Source: Ottowia thiooxydans DSM 14619 (lineage in GTDB: Bacteria > Pseudomonadota > Gammaproteobacteria > Burkholderiales > Burkholderiaceae_C). From it: a stretch of 64,000 nt of DNA. Made by a program: the position numbers and the translations under genes. This document shows positions 25,329 to 33,669 of this stretch, piece after piece. The DNA lies in NCBI RefSeq assembly GCF_000422885.1, contig NZ_AUGX01000013.1, positions 186,001-250,000 on the forward strand. The letters run 5' to 3'. Below the pieces are notes generated by a model. The model saw only the letters and a program-made list of their open reading frames with translations, searched no databases and was not told the DNA's origin. Position 1 is the first letter of the stretch, and each line of letters starts with the position of its first letter.

Positions 25329-26834
25329 ATGACGCCTTCCACTCCATTTGCACGAGCCTCATCCGCCGTGTCCCCCACCGGTGCCGCGGTGCCGGCAGTT
25401 TTCCGGGGGCGCCTTAAGGCTCTCTATCCGCTGTACCGTTCGTTTGAACTCTGGTCTGAAGCCGATGGCTTACGCATGAGTGCGGCTATGTCGTTCTACG
25501 GCATTCTGAGTCTCGCGCCCCTGTTGGTGTTGATTGTGGCGGGCATAGGATGGTGGCTGGATCGAGAGATGCTTGTTGGTTCGCTCACAGAGCAGATCCG
25601 TCAGTTAGTGGGCAGCCGCGGAGCAGAAGTGGTGAGCGCTGCGCTGGAGAGCGCCAGAGAACCCCAGCAGGGCATCTTGGCGTCCATTTTGGCTTCTGGC
25701 TTGTTACTGATGGGCGCGACCGGGGTATTTGCCGAGCTTCAATCCGCGTTCGAGCGCCTGTGGACTCAAGGCTCTGATCTGAAGGTGAAGGACGATTGGT
25801 GGCACAGCGCGACTTTGCGTTTGCGCGGGGTGGCCTATGTCCTCGCGATCGGGTTTCTCATGCTGGTGTCGCTCGTGATCTCGAGTTTATTGGGAATGCT
25901 GGAGCGCTGGGGTGGCGCATACATGGGTTCGCAGGAATTGCTTGCAGTCGTCAATCAGGCGGTCTCAGTGGTCATCATCGCGGCGCTATTTGTTGCCTTG
26001 ATGCGCATGAGTGCGGGGCCGCAGCCTCGCATGCGGCATCTGGTCGTAGGGGCGGCGGTGGGGGCGGTGCTGTTCGGCTTGGGCAAGTACGCCTTAGCCT
26101 TGTACCTCTCCACGGCTGCCGTCGTGTCGGCTTATGGCGCCGCAGGGTCCCTGGTCGTGCTTCTGATGTGGATATATTTTGCCTCGGCAGTGCTTTTGTA
26201 TTCTGCGAGTTGCGCACGCGTACTGGCCGAACAGGAAGGCGATTTCTCTCGCGCCGCCATTCCGCCCGCCGCGGCTGAGGCTGCAGCAGTCAATGCCGAG
26301 ACTGCGCAGTCGAGGGGTACTCCAATGCGGACGCAAGGAGAGCGCGCTGTTGCTACGGTGACCAGGCGCGGTCAGGAGCCAGTTGGCGCTCTACTGCCAT
26401 CGGCCGCCGAGTTCCGGGAAAAAGGGAGCTGGCTGCCTGAGCCCGCTGGAGTCTCTCCTGCCCTAGGTTTGTGGGCAGCGCTCGCGGCGGTTGGCGGGTA
26501 CATGGTTTCTAAGCGATTTGCCGGGAAATACGAAAAACCTGCCGTTTTGCTGCCCCAATCAAAAGTGAACCGGGTGCCGCCACCACCACCGCCGCCGCCG
26601 CCGCGGCGAGCGGCGGCCTTGCCTGCGGTGGCGGCTACCGGAGCGCGCGTGCTGCACGCCGCAGCAACAGTACGCCATGTTCCTGCCAAGTGGGCCTCCT
26701 GGGGATTTGCGGCGGCAGGCCTGGTTACCAAGTGGCGGCGCATACAAGCTGAGCGAGCGTTGAACACCTCGCTGGCTGCGGTGCAGGCCGATGTGCGAGC
26801 ATTGCGCCGCCTGAGCCGTAAGCGCCGGGGGTGA
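25329..26834 (+). CDS. YihY/BrkB-family membrane protein with long Pro-rich C-terminal extension
   Basis: The first ~300 of 501 residues form the YihY/BrkB fold: M-S-A-A-M-S-F-Y-G-I-L-S-L-A-P-L opens the first membrane helix, and about six hydrophobic segments follow, ending L-L-M-W-I-Y-F-A-S-A-V-L-L. Family function is unsettled (once called RNase BN in error; linked to serum resistance and possible transport). Residues ~310-501 are extra: an Ala-rich linker, one more possible membrane helix, a run of nine prolines near 430, and a basic tail. The family usually ends near 280-420 residues, so the tail is notable. Confidence 0.85.
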   Translation: MTPSTPFARASSAVSPTGAAVPAVFRGRLKALYPLYRSFELWSEADGLRMSAAMSFYGILSLAPLLVLIVAGIGWWLDREMLVGSLTEQIRQLVGSRGAEVVSAALESAREPQQGILASILASGLLLMGATGVFAELQSAFERLWTQGSDLKVKDDWWHSATLRLRGVAYVLAIGFLMLVSLVISSLLGMLERWGGAYMGSQELLAVVNQAVSVVIIAALFVALMRMSAGPQPRMRHLVVGAAVGAVLFGLGKYALALYLSTAAVVSAYGAAGSLVVLLMWIYFASAVLLYSASCARVLAEQEGDFSRAAIPPAAAEAAAVNAETAQSRGTPMRTQGERAVATVTRRGQEPVGALLPSAAEFREKGSWLPEPAGVSPALGLWAALAAVGGYMVSKRFAGKYEKPAVLLPQSKVNRVPPPPPPPPPRRAAALPAVAATGARVLHAAATVRHVPAKWASWGFAAAGLVTKWRRIQAERALNTSLAAVQADVRALRRLSRKRRG

Positions 26835-26934
26835 GTGGGTTGGCGGCGTGAGGAGCGGTTGGGCTATCGCTCACAAGACTCCGGCGTATGCTTGGCTCCG
26901 GACGAGGCCGCGCCCATTGGCATAGGGGGCGGAA

Positions 26935-26960
26935 TGTCACAAAATAGAGCGCCCTACGTC
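26935..26960 (+). promoter_or_regulatory. ECF41-type promoter of the sigma factor gene
   Basis: TGTCACA (26935-26941) and CGTC (26957-26960) are separated by 15 nt and lie just upstream of the sigma factor start at 26970. They match the two boxes at 27947-27973 and the motif known for group ECF41 sigma factors (spacer usually 16), suggesting autoregulation. Confidence 0.65.
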
Positions 26961-26969
26961 TAGGCTTTC

Positions 26970-27914
26970 ATGGACGACACCCACACCTCCCATCTGACAC
27001 CTTTCAGCTTCGATCTCCTGCGCCCGCGCCTGCAGGGCATTGCCTACCGCATGCTTGGGTCAGTGGCTGAGGCTGAGGAGGTTGTGCAAGACGCTTGGCT
27101 CCGTTGGCACGGTGCCGACCAGGCCGAGCTGGACAACCCCGAAGCCTGGCTGGTCACCGTGACCACACGGCTGGCCATTGATCGGCTGCGCGCGGCCAAG
27201 CAGCAACGCATACATTACCCTGGGTTTTGGTTGCCAGAACCTCAGCTCGATGAAGGCGATATACACAGCTCGCCGGCCAGTCCCGAGCAGCTATTGGAGC
27301 GAGCTGACGATATCTCAGTGGCCTTTCTGGCCTTGCTGGAGCGGCTGACACCAGAGGCACGCGCAGCCTTTTTGTTGCGCGAGATTTTCGACGCGGAGTA
27401 TTCGGAGGTGGCGAAGGCTCTCGGCAAAAGCGAGACCGCGTGCCGACAGATTGTCTCGCGCGCCAAACTTCAGTTGAAGGATGCGCGACCGCGGCATACG
27501 GTGTCGTCAGATCAGCATTTCCGTCTGCTCAGCGGCTTTGCAGATGCCGCACGGCGTGGCGACTTCGCAGCCATGCAAGCCTTGTTGGTGGAAGACGCCG
27601 AGCTAATCGGAGATGGTGGCGGTAAGGTGCCCAGCTTTGGCAAAGTGTTGCTTGGCGGCAAGCGTATTGCCCAACTGTTCCTGGCCACGCATATGCGCCA
27701 CGGTGCAGTGCAGCGCATTGAAATGGCTGTCATCAACGGGCAGTGGAGCCTGCTGCGCTTCATTGATGGCGAGCTGGAGTCGGTTCAGGCCTTCGAGACG
27801 GATGGTGAAAGGATCTTGCGCTTGCACGTACAGCGCAATCCGGACAAGTTGGCCCGCATCGCCATGATTTTTGCTAACCGTCACAGCGATGGAGATGGCA
27901 ACGACGCTGCATAG
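26970..27914 (+). CDS. ECF41-group RNA polymerase sigma factor with fused SnoaL-like regulatory domain
   Basis: The 314-residue protein has sigma region 2 (R-M-L-G-S-V-A-E-A-E-E-V-V-Q-D-A near 27-42), region 4 (about 120-170) and a C-terminal NTF2/SnoaL-like extension carrying D-G-G-G-K (215-219) and N-P-D-K-L (291-295). Both motifs are hallmarks of ECF41, in which the fused domain replaces an anti-sigma factor. The neighbouring gene encodes a carboxymuconolactone-decarboxylase-like protein, the classical ECF41 partner. Matching promoter boxes precede both genes. Confidence 0.92.
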   Translation: MDDTHTSHLTPFSFDLLRPRLQGIAYRMLGSVAEAEEVVQDAWLRWHGADQAELDNPEAWLVTVTTRLAIDRLRAAKQQRIHYPGFWLPEPQLDEGDIHSSPASPEQLLERADDISVAFLALLERLTPEARAAFLLREIFDAEYSEVAKALGKSETACRQIVSRAKLQLKDARPRHTVSSDQHFRLLSGFADAARRGDFAAMQALLVEDAELIGDGGGKVPSFGKVLLGGKRIAQLFLATHMRHGAVQRIEMAVINGQWSLLRFIDGELESVQAFETDGERILRLHVQRNPDKLARIAMIFANRHSDGDGNDAA

Positions 27915-27946
27915 TTTTCTCGACGTCGCATTTTTTTCTCTTGAGC

Positions 27947-27973
27947 TGTCACAAATGGCCAGGCTTGTACGTC
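27947..27973 (+). promoter_or_regulatory. ECF41-type target promoter
   Basis: TGTCACA (27947-27953), exactly 16 nt, then CGTC (27970-27973), about 50 bp before the carboxymuconolactone-decarboxylase-like gene. This is the full motif known for ECF41 targets and matches the boxes before the sigma gene. Confidence 0.75.
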
Positions 27974-28024
27974 TTCAGGGTGTAGCCATCAATTACATCC
28001 CTTCATCAACAGGAGCCGAAGACC

Positions 28025-28519
28025 ATGAGCCAGCAAACCCATATCCCCCGCCTGAACTACATGCAGCAATCGCCTGAGCTGTTCAAGAAGTTCTTTGAAT
28101 TCAGCAACGCGATCAGTGCAGCGGGCATCGAGACCAGCCTGTCGTACCTGATCGATATTCGAGCTTCGCAACTCAATGGCTGTGCTTTCTGCCTGGATAT
28201 GCATATCAAGCAGGCCAAAATCCATCAGGAGCGCGAGTTACGCCTGCATCACGTGGCGATTTGGCGCGAGTCGCCCCTGTTCACCCCGCGCGAGCGCGCT
28301 GCGTTGGCTTGGACTGAGGCTTTGACCCAGATTGCACCCACAGGCGTTTCAGATGAACTCTACGCTGAGGTGCGAGAGCAGTTTTCTGAAAAAGAGTTGT
28401 CTGACCTGACCTACCGCGTGATGGCCATCAATGGGTGGAACCGCGCCAACATCGCATTCCGCAACGTACCTGGTACTCATGACAAGGCCTGGGGCTTGGA
28501 CAAGGCTGGTTTGGCTTAA
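28025..28519 (+). CDS. Carboxymuconolactone decarboxylase / AhpD-like protein, ECF41 partner
   Basis: The 164-residue alpha-helical protein contains N-G-C53-A-F-C56-L-D-M-H60, the C-x-x-C-x3-H redox core of AhpD-like members of the CMD family, so a peroxidase or disulfide role is more likely than muconolactone decarboxylation. ECF41 sigma factors are characteristically linked to such genes. GGAG precedes the ATG and the ECF41 promoter lies ~50 bp upstream, so it is almost certainly the direct target of the sigma factor. Confidence 0.9.
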   Translation: MSQQTHIPRLNYMQQSPELFKKFFEFSNAISAAGIETSLSYLIDIRASQLNGCAFCLDMHIKQAKIHQERELRLHHVAIWRESPLFTPRERAALAWTEALTQIAPTGVSDELYAEVREQFSEKELSDLTYRVMAINGWNRANIAFRNVPGTHDKAWGLDKAGLA

Positions 28520-28568
28520 GTGCCTGAACAAGGCGTACTGGCATCAATCTGTCTGGCACGCCGCTGAA

Positions 28569-28596
28569 TTCTTTGTCTAGCTGGACTGACAAAGAA
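28569..28596. terminator. Hairpin between convergent genes
   Basis: TTCTTTGTC and GACAAAGAA form a perfect 9-bp stem around a 10-nt loop. It lies between the + strand CMD gene and the - strand reductase and could act as a shared terminator, though no long T run flanks it. Confidence 0.4.
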
Positions 28597-28657
28597 GCCT
28601 CAAAAATACGACCATGACATGCGGTGAAGATGGATTGCCCGCGCGCTTACGGAAGGA

Positions 28658-29620
28658 CTACAAATCCAGCACCAGCAGCTTGCTTTTTGAACGCGAGCAG
28701 CAGGGCGTGAATTGGTCGTTCTTAGCTTTTTCCTCGTCTGTGAAGTAGAGGTCACGGTGATCTGGCTCGCCTTCTAGCACACGGGTAATGCAAGTGCCGC
28801 AAACGCCTTGCTCACATGAGGTGAGTACGTCAATGCCGTTATCCTGTAGCACCCTGGTGATGCTCTGGCCGGCCTCAACGCTATAGGTCTTGCCGGTGCT
28901 GGCAATCCTCACTTCAAACTTGCCGTTGCCGGACGTGTCTTGCGGCGTGTTGGCGAAATACTCCAGGTGGATCTGCTCGTGGCCCCAGCCGTTGTTTTTC
29001 GCGCTATTGATCACGAAGTCGATAAAGCCGCCCGGCCCACATACATAGAGATGTTTGTCCGCGGCGGGTTCTGCGAGTGTTTCGACAATGTCCAGCCTAT
29101 TTATCGGCGGGCCCGCGTCGAAATGGAGCTTGACGCGCTTCGAAAAATCCGATGCCTCGATTTCCTTTATGAAGGCCGTGCGATCTTCTGAGCGGGTGCA
29201 ATAGTGCAGTGTGAAGTCCGCATCGATCGCGGCCAGCCGCTGGGCCATGCACAGCAAAGGGGTGACTCCGATGCCGCCAGCAAACAGCAGCGAGCGTTTG
29301 GCGTGTTGCAGCGGGAAGTGATTTCTTGGTGTGCTGATTCGAATCACATCGCCCTCCTTCACCGTGTCGTGCATGGCGGTGGAGCCGCCGCGCGAGGCCG
29401 GATCGCGTAGCACGGCGATCCGATAACGGTGCTGCTCGGTGGAGTCGTTGCACAGCGAGTACTGGCGGGTCAGACCTCCGGGAATGTGCACGTCGATGTG
29501 GGAACCGGCGCTGAACCGAGGCAGCGGCGCGCCGTCCAGCCGGGCTAGCTCGAAACTCGCGATGTCGGTCGCTTCTTCTGTCTTGCAGGTTACTTTTACT
29601 TCAATCGAACCCGTCATCAA
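28658..29620 (-). CDS. Phthalate dioxygenase reductase/VanB-type flavin-[2Fe-2S] oxidoreductase
   Basis: The 320-residue class IA reductase passes electrons from NAD(P)H through FMN to a plant-type ferredoxin and on to a Rieske oxygenase. Domains in order: FMN domain with R-Q-Y-S-L-C (52-57), nucleotide domain with G-G-I-G-V-T-P (115-121) and C-G-P-G-G-F near 194, and a C-terminal [2Fe-2S] domain with C269-x4-C274-x2-C277 and a distal Cys at 307/308. No oxygenase gene lies beside it. It is downstream of the crotonase/CoA-transferase genes on the same strand, after a 169-bp gap. Met-Met at the start leaves a 3-bp ambiguity. Confidence 0.88.
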   Translation of the reverse strand: MMTGSIEVKVTCKTEEATDIASFELARLDGAPLPRFSAGSHIDVHIPGGLTRQYSLCNDSTEQHRYRIAVLRDPASRGGSTAMHDTVKEGDVIRISTPRNHFPLQHAKRSLLFAGGIGVTPLLCMAQRLAAIDADFTLHYCTRSEDRTAFIKEIEASDFSKRVKLHFDAGPPINRLDIVETLAEPAADKHLYVCGPGGFIDFVINSAKNNGWGHEQIHLEYFANTPQDTSGNGKFEVRIASTGKTYSVEAGQSITRVLQDNGIDVLTSCEQGVCGTCITRVLEGEPDHRDLYFTDEEKAKNDQFTPCCSRSKSKLLVLDL

Positions 29621-29789
29621 TGAGCCTGTTCCAACAGTTGCTTTCTGGCGATAAGCCGATCCAGAGCATGCCGCATTGCATCGATCATTCAGCGTTCTTC
29701 CACATCGTCGTCACGACCGGATACCTGATTGCGCTATGTCATACGTTTCGAATGATGCATCTATAGCCTTGCGTGCATCCATGACTCGT

Positions 29790-30545
29790 TCACTTCCCAG
29801 AAAAAACGGGCGCGCGCCGCTCGGCCATCGCGGTCACGCCCTCTTTGAAGTCGGCGGTCGCAAACTGCAACTCCTGATGGCCACGCTCGCGCAGGTTGGC
29901 TTCGGTGACCCTATCTGCCAGCCCACGGCGAATCTCGGAGCGGGTCGAGATGATGGCTAGCGGAGCGCCTATTGCAATTTCTTGCGCCAAAGCCATGGCG
30001 CGTGCGCGTACATCAGCTTCGGGCACCAGCTCGTCGGCCAGGCCCATGGCAAATGCCTGAGCACCATCGATCCGGCGACCGGTGTAGAAAAGCAGTGCGG
30101 CTTTTTGTTCGCCAATCAAATGAGGCAAGGTGACCGTCAAGCCAAAACCAGGGTGAAAGCCAAGTCGCGTGAAGCTGGCGCTGTAGCGCGCTGATTCGCA
30201 GGTCACGCGGAAATCCGCTACCAGCGCCAGGCCCAGACCCGCGCCGATAGCAGCACCATGTACTGCAGCAACGATGGGCTTTTTCGTTCGAAAGAGCCGC
30301 ATCGCATGTGTATAGAACGAGGCTAGTTCCGTTGCACCGGAACTGCTGAAGTCAGCACCCGCACAGAATGTTTTCCCATCTGAGGCTAGCACTACGGCGC
30401 GGCAATTTGCATCAGCGTCTAGCACTTCAAGTTGCTCGGCCAACTCCCGCAGCAGGTCAGCGTCAGCAAAGTTGTGCGGTGGGCGATTAAGGACGATGGT
30501 GGCTACGTGGCCGGTATGTATGACGGTTACAGTTTCTACGGACAT
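29790..30545 (-). CDS. Crotonase-family enoyl-CoA hydratase/isomerase (atypical active site)
   Basis: The 251-residue protein has F-C-A-G-A-D (60-65) and G-A-A-I-G-A-G-L-G-L-A-L-V-A-D for the oxyanion hole. Where hydratases carry P-E-x-x-x-G it reads T-R-L-G-F-H-P-G-F-G, so the Glu144 equivalent is missing. Classical hydration is therefore doubtful; isomerase, hydrolase or decarboxylase-like chemistry is possible. It is the third gene of the minus-strand set begun at 32605, 82 bp after the CaiB gene. Confidence 0.83.
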   Translation of the reverse strand: MSVETVTVIHTGHVATIVLNRPPHNFADADLLRELAEQLEVLDADANCRAVVLASDGKTFCAGADFSSSGATELASFYTHAMRLFRTKKPIVAAVHGAAIGAGLGLALVADFRVTCESARYSASFTRLGFHPGFGLTVTLPHLIGEQKAALLFYTGRRIDGAQAFAMGLADELVPEADVRARAMALAQEIAIGAPLAIISTRSEIRRGLADRVTEANLRERGHQELQFATADFKEGVTAMAERRAPVFSGK

Positions 30546-30627
30546 GAGCGCCTTGTGATCGTTGAGGAAGTGAGGAAGTGAGGAGTTTGTCTAAGGCTGA
30601 CTACGTGCCTCAAGATAACTGTACAGC

Positions 30628-31821
30628 TCAGGTAGGTGCTTCTACGCTAGTCGTTGCTTGTGGCTTCGATGGATAGATTTCTTCGGTGTGCTCACCGACC
30701 TCCGGTGCGCGATGGCGAATTGGGGGGCGCTCCCCGTTAAATGAAATCGGTAGACCAACGATGCGTAGATCAAGTCCCGGAATCTCTTGCAAAATGCCGA
30801 TGGCTTCGATTTGAGGCTGCGCCAACGCCTGCTTTAGGTCAAGGATGGGCGCGCACGGAACGCCGGCGGCTTCGAGTTTTTCTATCCAGTAATCGGTGCC
30901 CCGAGTAATCAATGCGTCCTGCAGCACGGGCAGGATGAATGGTTTGTGCTCTACCCGTAGGGCGTTGGTTTTCAAGCGCTCGTCGGCCGCCCATTCAGGG
31001 TGGTCGAGCGCCACACAGAGCTTTGCAAAAAGACGGTCGTTGGCGGCGGCGATCAAGATTTCGCCGTCCTGCGTATCGAAGGCCTGGAAGACCACCACGG
31101 CTGGATTGCCGCTGCGATGTCGTGGCGGCTGTTTACCGCTGGCGTTAAAGCCCGCCAACAAAACTTGCATCCAGCCCATGGCGGTTTCGAGCAACGAGGT
31201 ATCGATGACGCAGCCCTTGCCCGTAGTGGTGCGCTGGAACAGGGCTGCAAGGCAGCCCACGACGGCCCAGATGCCGGTGCCCAGGTCCAGCACTTGCATG
31301 CCGACCCGAGCGCCGGGAGCGTCTTCTGAGCCATTCATCGAGAACATGCCGGAAAAGGCCTGAATGATGGGCTCATACCCTGGCTTCATGTTCATGGGGC
31401 CCATGTGACCGAAGGCGCCCAGTGAGCAATAGATCAGACGCGGGTTGGCTTGGCAGAGCTCTTCGGCGCCAAGGCCAAGCTCGTCCATCACACCGGGGCG
31501 CAGGTTCTGAATCAGTACATCGCATTCAGCAAGGTATAGCTTGAACCAGGCAATGGATTCGGGGTCTTTCAAATCGACGGCCAGGCTGCGTTTGCCATGG
31601 TTCATGGCCTGGAAGGTAGTGGCGGTTCCACGCCAAAAGGGCGGCCCCCAGCCGCGAGCGTCGTCGCCGCAACCCGGTCGCTCGACCTTGACGATGTCGG
31701 CCCCCAGCGATCCCAACACTGCGCTCGCGTAGGGGCCAGCCAGGTTTTGCCCGAGCTCTACAACGCGAATGCCTTTGAGTGGCAGTGATTGCGCCAGTTT
31801 CTGCATGCTGTCTTTGTTCAT
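30628..31821 (-). CDS. CaiB/BaiF family III CoA-transferase
   Basis: The 397-residue class III CoA-transferase has the N-terminal V-V-E-L-G-Q-N-L-A-G-P-Y-A and L-G-S-L-G-A-D-I-V-K-V-E-R-P-G-x-G-D-D motifs (residues 20-50), H-G-K-R-S-L-A-V-D-L-K, and a catalytic-Asp region that reads K-P-G-Y-E-P-I-I-Q-A-F-S-G, with Glu where many homologues have Asp. The start at 31821 lies 10 bp after the upstream crotonase; longer in-frame starts would run through that gene. Together they suggest activation of an acid followed by hydration or isomerisation. A second CaiB gene is at 18.9-20.2 kb. Confidence 0.88.
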   Translation of the reverse strand: MNKDSMQKLAQSLPLKGIRVVELGQNLAGPYASAVLGSLGADIVKVERPGCGDDARGWGPPFWRGTATTFQAMNHGKRSLAVDLKDPESIAWFKLYLAECDVLIQNLRPGVMDELGLGAEELCQANPRLIYCSLGAFGHMGPMNMKPGYEPIIQAFSGMFSMNGSEDAPGARVGMQVLDLGTGIWAVVGCLAALFQRTTTGKGCVIDTSLLETAMGWMQVLLAGFNASGKQPPRHRSGNPAVVVFQAFDTQDGEILIAAANDRLFAKLCVALDHPEWAADERLKTNALRVEHKPFILPVLQDALITRGTDYWIEKLEAAGVPCAPILDLKQALAQPQIEAIGILQEIPGLDLRIVGLPISFNGERPPIRHRAPEVGEHTEEIYPSKPQATTSVEAPT

Positions 31822-31831
31822 CTCGTTTGCC

Positions 31832-32605
31832 TTACTGTGCGGAGAATTTCGGGGCGCGCTTTTCCATGAAGTGGGCAATGCCTTCCTTGAAGTCGCTGGT
31901 AGTGCGGCAGGCAACGATTTCTGCGTCAGCCAGTTCGATGGCCGCTTCAATCGACTGTTGTTGTGCAAGCAGCATTTGTCGCTTCATGATGCGAACTGAG
32001 CGTGGCGATCCAAGGTTGGCAATGTCCGAAGCACGCTGCTGAACAGCCTCGCGAAAACTTTCTGCCGGCAGCAGATTGACGAGGCCCATGTAGGCCGCCT
32101 CTTCAGCCAGTACGGTGCGGCCAGAAAGCAGCAGATCTGCCGCATGCATGGGGCCAATCAGGCGCGGCAACAGCCAAGCGCTGCCATGCTCCGCCGCCAG
32201 ACCTCGGCGTGCGTAGGGCGCACTGAGCTTGGTGCCACTGGCCATGAAACGGATGTCGCAATACAAGGCCACACACAGGCCAACGCCAGACACGGCTCCG
32301 TTGATGGCAGCAATCAATGGCTTGTTGACGGCCATCAAATAGCTGTAACGCTCGGTAGGGTCAGACGTGTCCGCGGACTGTCCACGCATGCTGCCCAGCA
32401 CCTCCATATCCATGCCGGCGCAGAAAGCCCGGCCGGCGCCTGTCAGCACGATACAGTTAACGGCGCCATCGCTATCGGCTGCCATGACCGCGTTGCGCAG
32501 TTCGCCCTTGAGTACAGCTGTCCAGGCATTCAGCCGATCAGGCCGGTTGAAGGTGATGACGGCGACCTTGTCCCGCACTTCGTACTGGAGCTGCTGATAG
32601 TTCAT
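31832..32605 (-). CDS. Enoyl-CoA hydratase/isomerase (crotonase family)
   Basis: The 257-residue protein begins Y-Q-Q-L-Q-Y-E-V-R-D-K-V-A-V-I-T-F-N-R-P, the normal crotonase opening, with F-C-A-G-M-D-M (about 61-67), G-A-V-S-G-V-G-L near 105 and R-G-L-A-A-E-H-G-S-A-W-L-L-P-R near 137. The last motif resembles a crotonase subgroup with Glu two turns later than the classical site. The start at 32605 is chosen to match the family N-terminus. It is the first gene of the minus-strand operon and is divergent from the IclR regulator, whose operator-like repeat lies between them. Confidence 0.87.
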   Translation of the reverse strand: MNYQQLQYEVRDKVAVITFNRPDRLNAWTAVLKGELRNAVMAADSDGAVNCIVLTGAGRAFCAGMDMEVLGSMRGQSADTSDPTERYSYLMAVNKPLIAAINGAVSGVGLCVALYCDIRFMASGTKLSAPYARRGLAAEHGSAWLLPRLIGPMHAADLLLSGRTVLAEEAAYMGLVNLLPAESFREAVQQRASDIANLGSPRSVRIMKRQMLLAQQQSIEAAIELADAEIVACRTTSDFKEGIAHFMEKRAPKFSAQ

Positions 32606-32690
32606 GTCTCTTGGTATTGCCAGCCGGTGCGCGCTAGCGGGCTTTAGATGGCCTTGATTATTCGGTGATTGCGCCAATCGCAGTAGCGTA

Positions 32691-32711
32691 AGATTTCAGA
32701 AAACGAAATTA
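32691..32711. promoter_or_regulatory. IclR operator candidate, site 1
   Basis: ATTTCA (32693-32698), 6 nt and GAAAT form an inverted repeat 14 bp before the IclR start and ~85 bp before the divergent crotonase start. Its sequence aligns over ~17 of 21 positions with the perfect palindrome at 33563-33583, on the other side of the IclR gene. Confidence 0.6.
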
Positions 32712-32724
32712 TGAAAAATCACAC

Positions 32725-33561
32725 ATGACGAAGGAAGTGCTTTCAAGCCGGCGCTTAACGAAGGAGGTAGGCCGCTTTACGCGTGTGACGCCGGGCAGCC
32801 AGTCCCTGGAGCGCGGGTTGCAGATACTGCGCGCCTTTCGGCTTGGCATTGGGGAGTTGACTAATGCTGAGCTGGCCAGGCGCACAGGCTTGCCGCGCCC
32901 GACCGTCAGCAGACTCACACGCTCGCTGGTCGATGCCGGCTTTTTGTCATACGACCTGCAACTGCAGGCTTACCGGCTGGGTGCAGTGACCCTGAGTTTG
33001 TCGCAAGCCTTCAGGTATGGATTGCCGGTGCTGGAAGTAGCGCTGCCGCTGATGCGCAAGGTGGCCGAGGGCGAGCAGATTAACGTGGGACTGGCGGTGC
33101 CCGACCAGTTGGAAATGGTTTACCTTGAGTCAGCGCGCGAAAGCCGAATGGGGATATTCAGGCGCCTGTCAGCGGGCTCGCGCATACCGATTGAGCTGAC
33201 ATCTTTGGGGCGAGCATATCTTTCAGGGCTTCCGAAGCCAGAGCGTCAGCAACTGCTGGGGCGCATTGCGCAGCAACACGATAAGGGTTGGCCGGCGCTG
33301 CTGGCTGAAATAAACCGCGGAGTGATGCATATAAAGAAAAATGGTTATTGTCAGGCGAGTTGGCAAACCGGGGTGATCGCTATTGCTGCGCCGTTGCCCG
33401 CGCCCGACCAGACCTTGTATGCGCTGAATATCAGTTTCCCAATCGGCGAGAAGGAGGCGGAAAACTCAGCACAGGTCAAACGTTACGCGCAGATGCTGCT
33501 CCGGTTGAAGGAGCAGATTCTTGAAACGTGGCGAGCAAGAATCGAGGCGGTACCACTTTGA
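32725..33561 (+). CDS. IclR-family transcriptional regulator
   Basis: The 278-residue regulator has the IclR start Q-S-L-E-R-G-L-Q-I-L-R-A-F (about 27-39), a winged helix with T-N-A-E-L-A-R-R-T-G-L-P-R-P-T-V-S-R-L near 46-64, and a C-terminal effector domain ending L-R-L-K-E-Q-I. The family usually binds small organic acids. It is divergent from the crotonase/CoA-transferase operon and followed by a Bug gene; matching palindromes flank it on both sides, so it probably controls both transcripts. An internal ATG is not better placed. Confidence 0.9.
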   Translation: MTKEVLSSRRLTKEVGRFTRVTPGSQSLERGLQILRAFRLGIGELTNAELARRTGLPRPTVSRLTRSLVDAGFLSYDLQLQAYRLGAVTLSLSQAFRYGLPVLEVALPLMRKVAEGEQINVGLAVPDQLEMVYLESARESRMGIFRRLSAGSRIPIELTSLGRAYLSGLPKPERQQLLGRIAQQHDKGWPALLAEINRGVMHIKKNGYCQASWQTGVIAIAAPLPAPDQTLYALNISFPIGEKEAENSAQVKRYAQMLLRLKEQILETWRARIEAVPL

Positions 33562-33562
33562 A

Positions 33563-33583
33563 TAATTTCAGTTATTGAAATTA
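33563..33583. promoter_or_regulatory. IclR operator candidate, site 2 (perfect palindrome)
   Basis: TAATTTCA (33563-33570), a 5-nt centre GTTAT, then TGAAATTA (33576-33583): perfect 8-bp arms. It begins 2 bp after the IclR stop and lies ~85 bp before the Bug start. The same arms, less perfect, occur before the IclR gene at 32691-32711. Confidence 0.65.
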
Positions 33584-33669
33584 ATGCGTTGCTGGTTGAC
33601 GTGGCGGTCTAAATAATCTCTTGCAGGGTGCAACTCTTTGCATACACCTGAGCATTGAGGAGAAAAAAC

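Noticed and set aside
26580-26606. Poly-proline CCG/CCA run as a possible microsatellite
   Set aside because: It is in frame within the BrkB-like gene and simply encodes the proline stretch; no sign of slippage.
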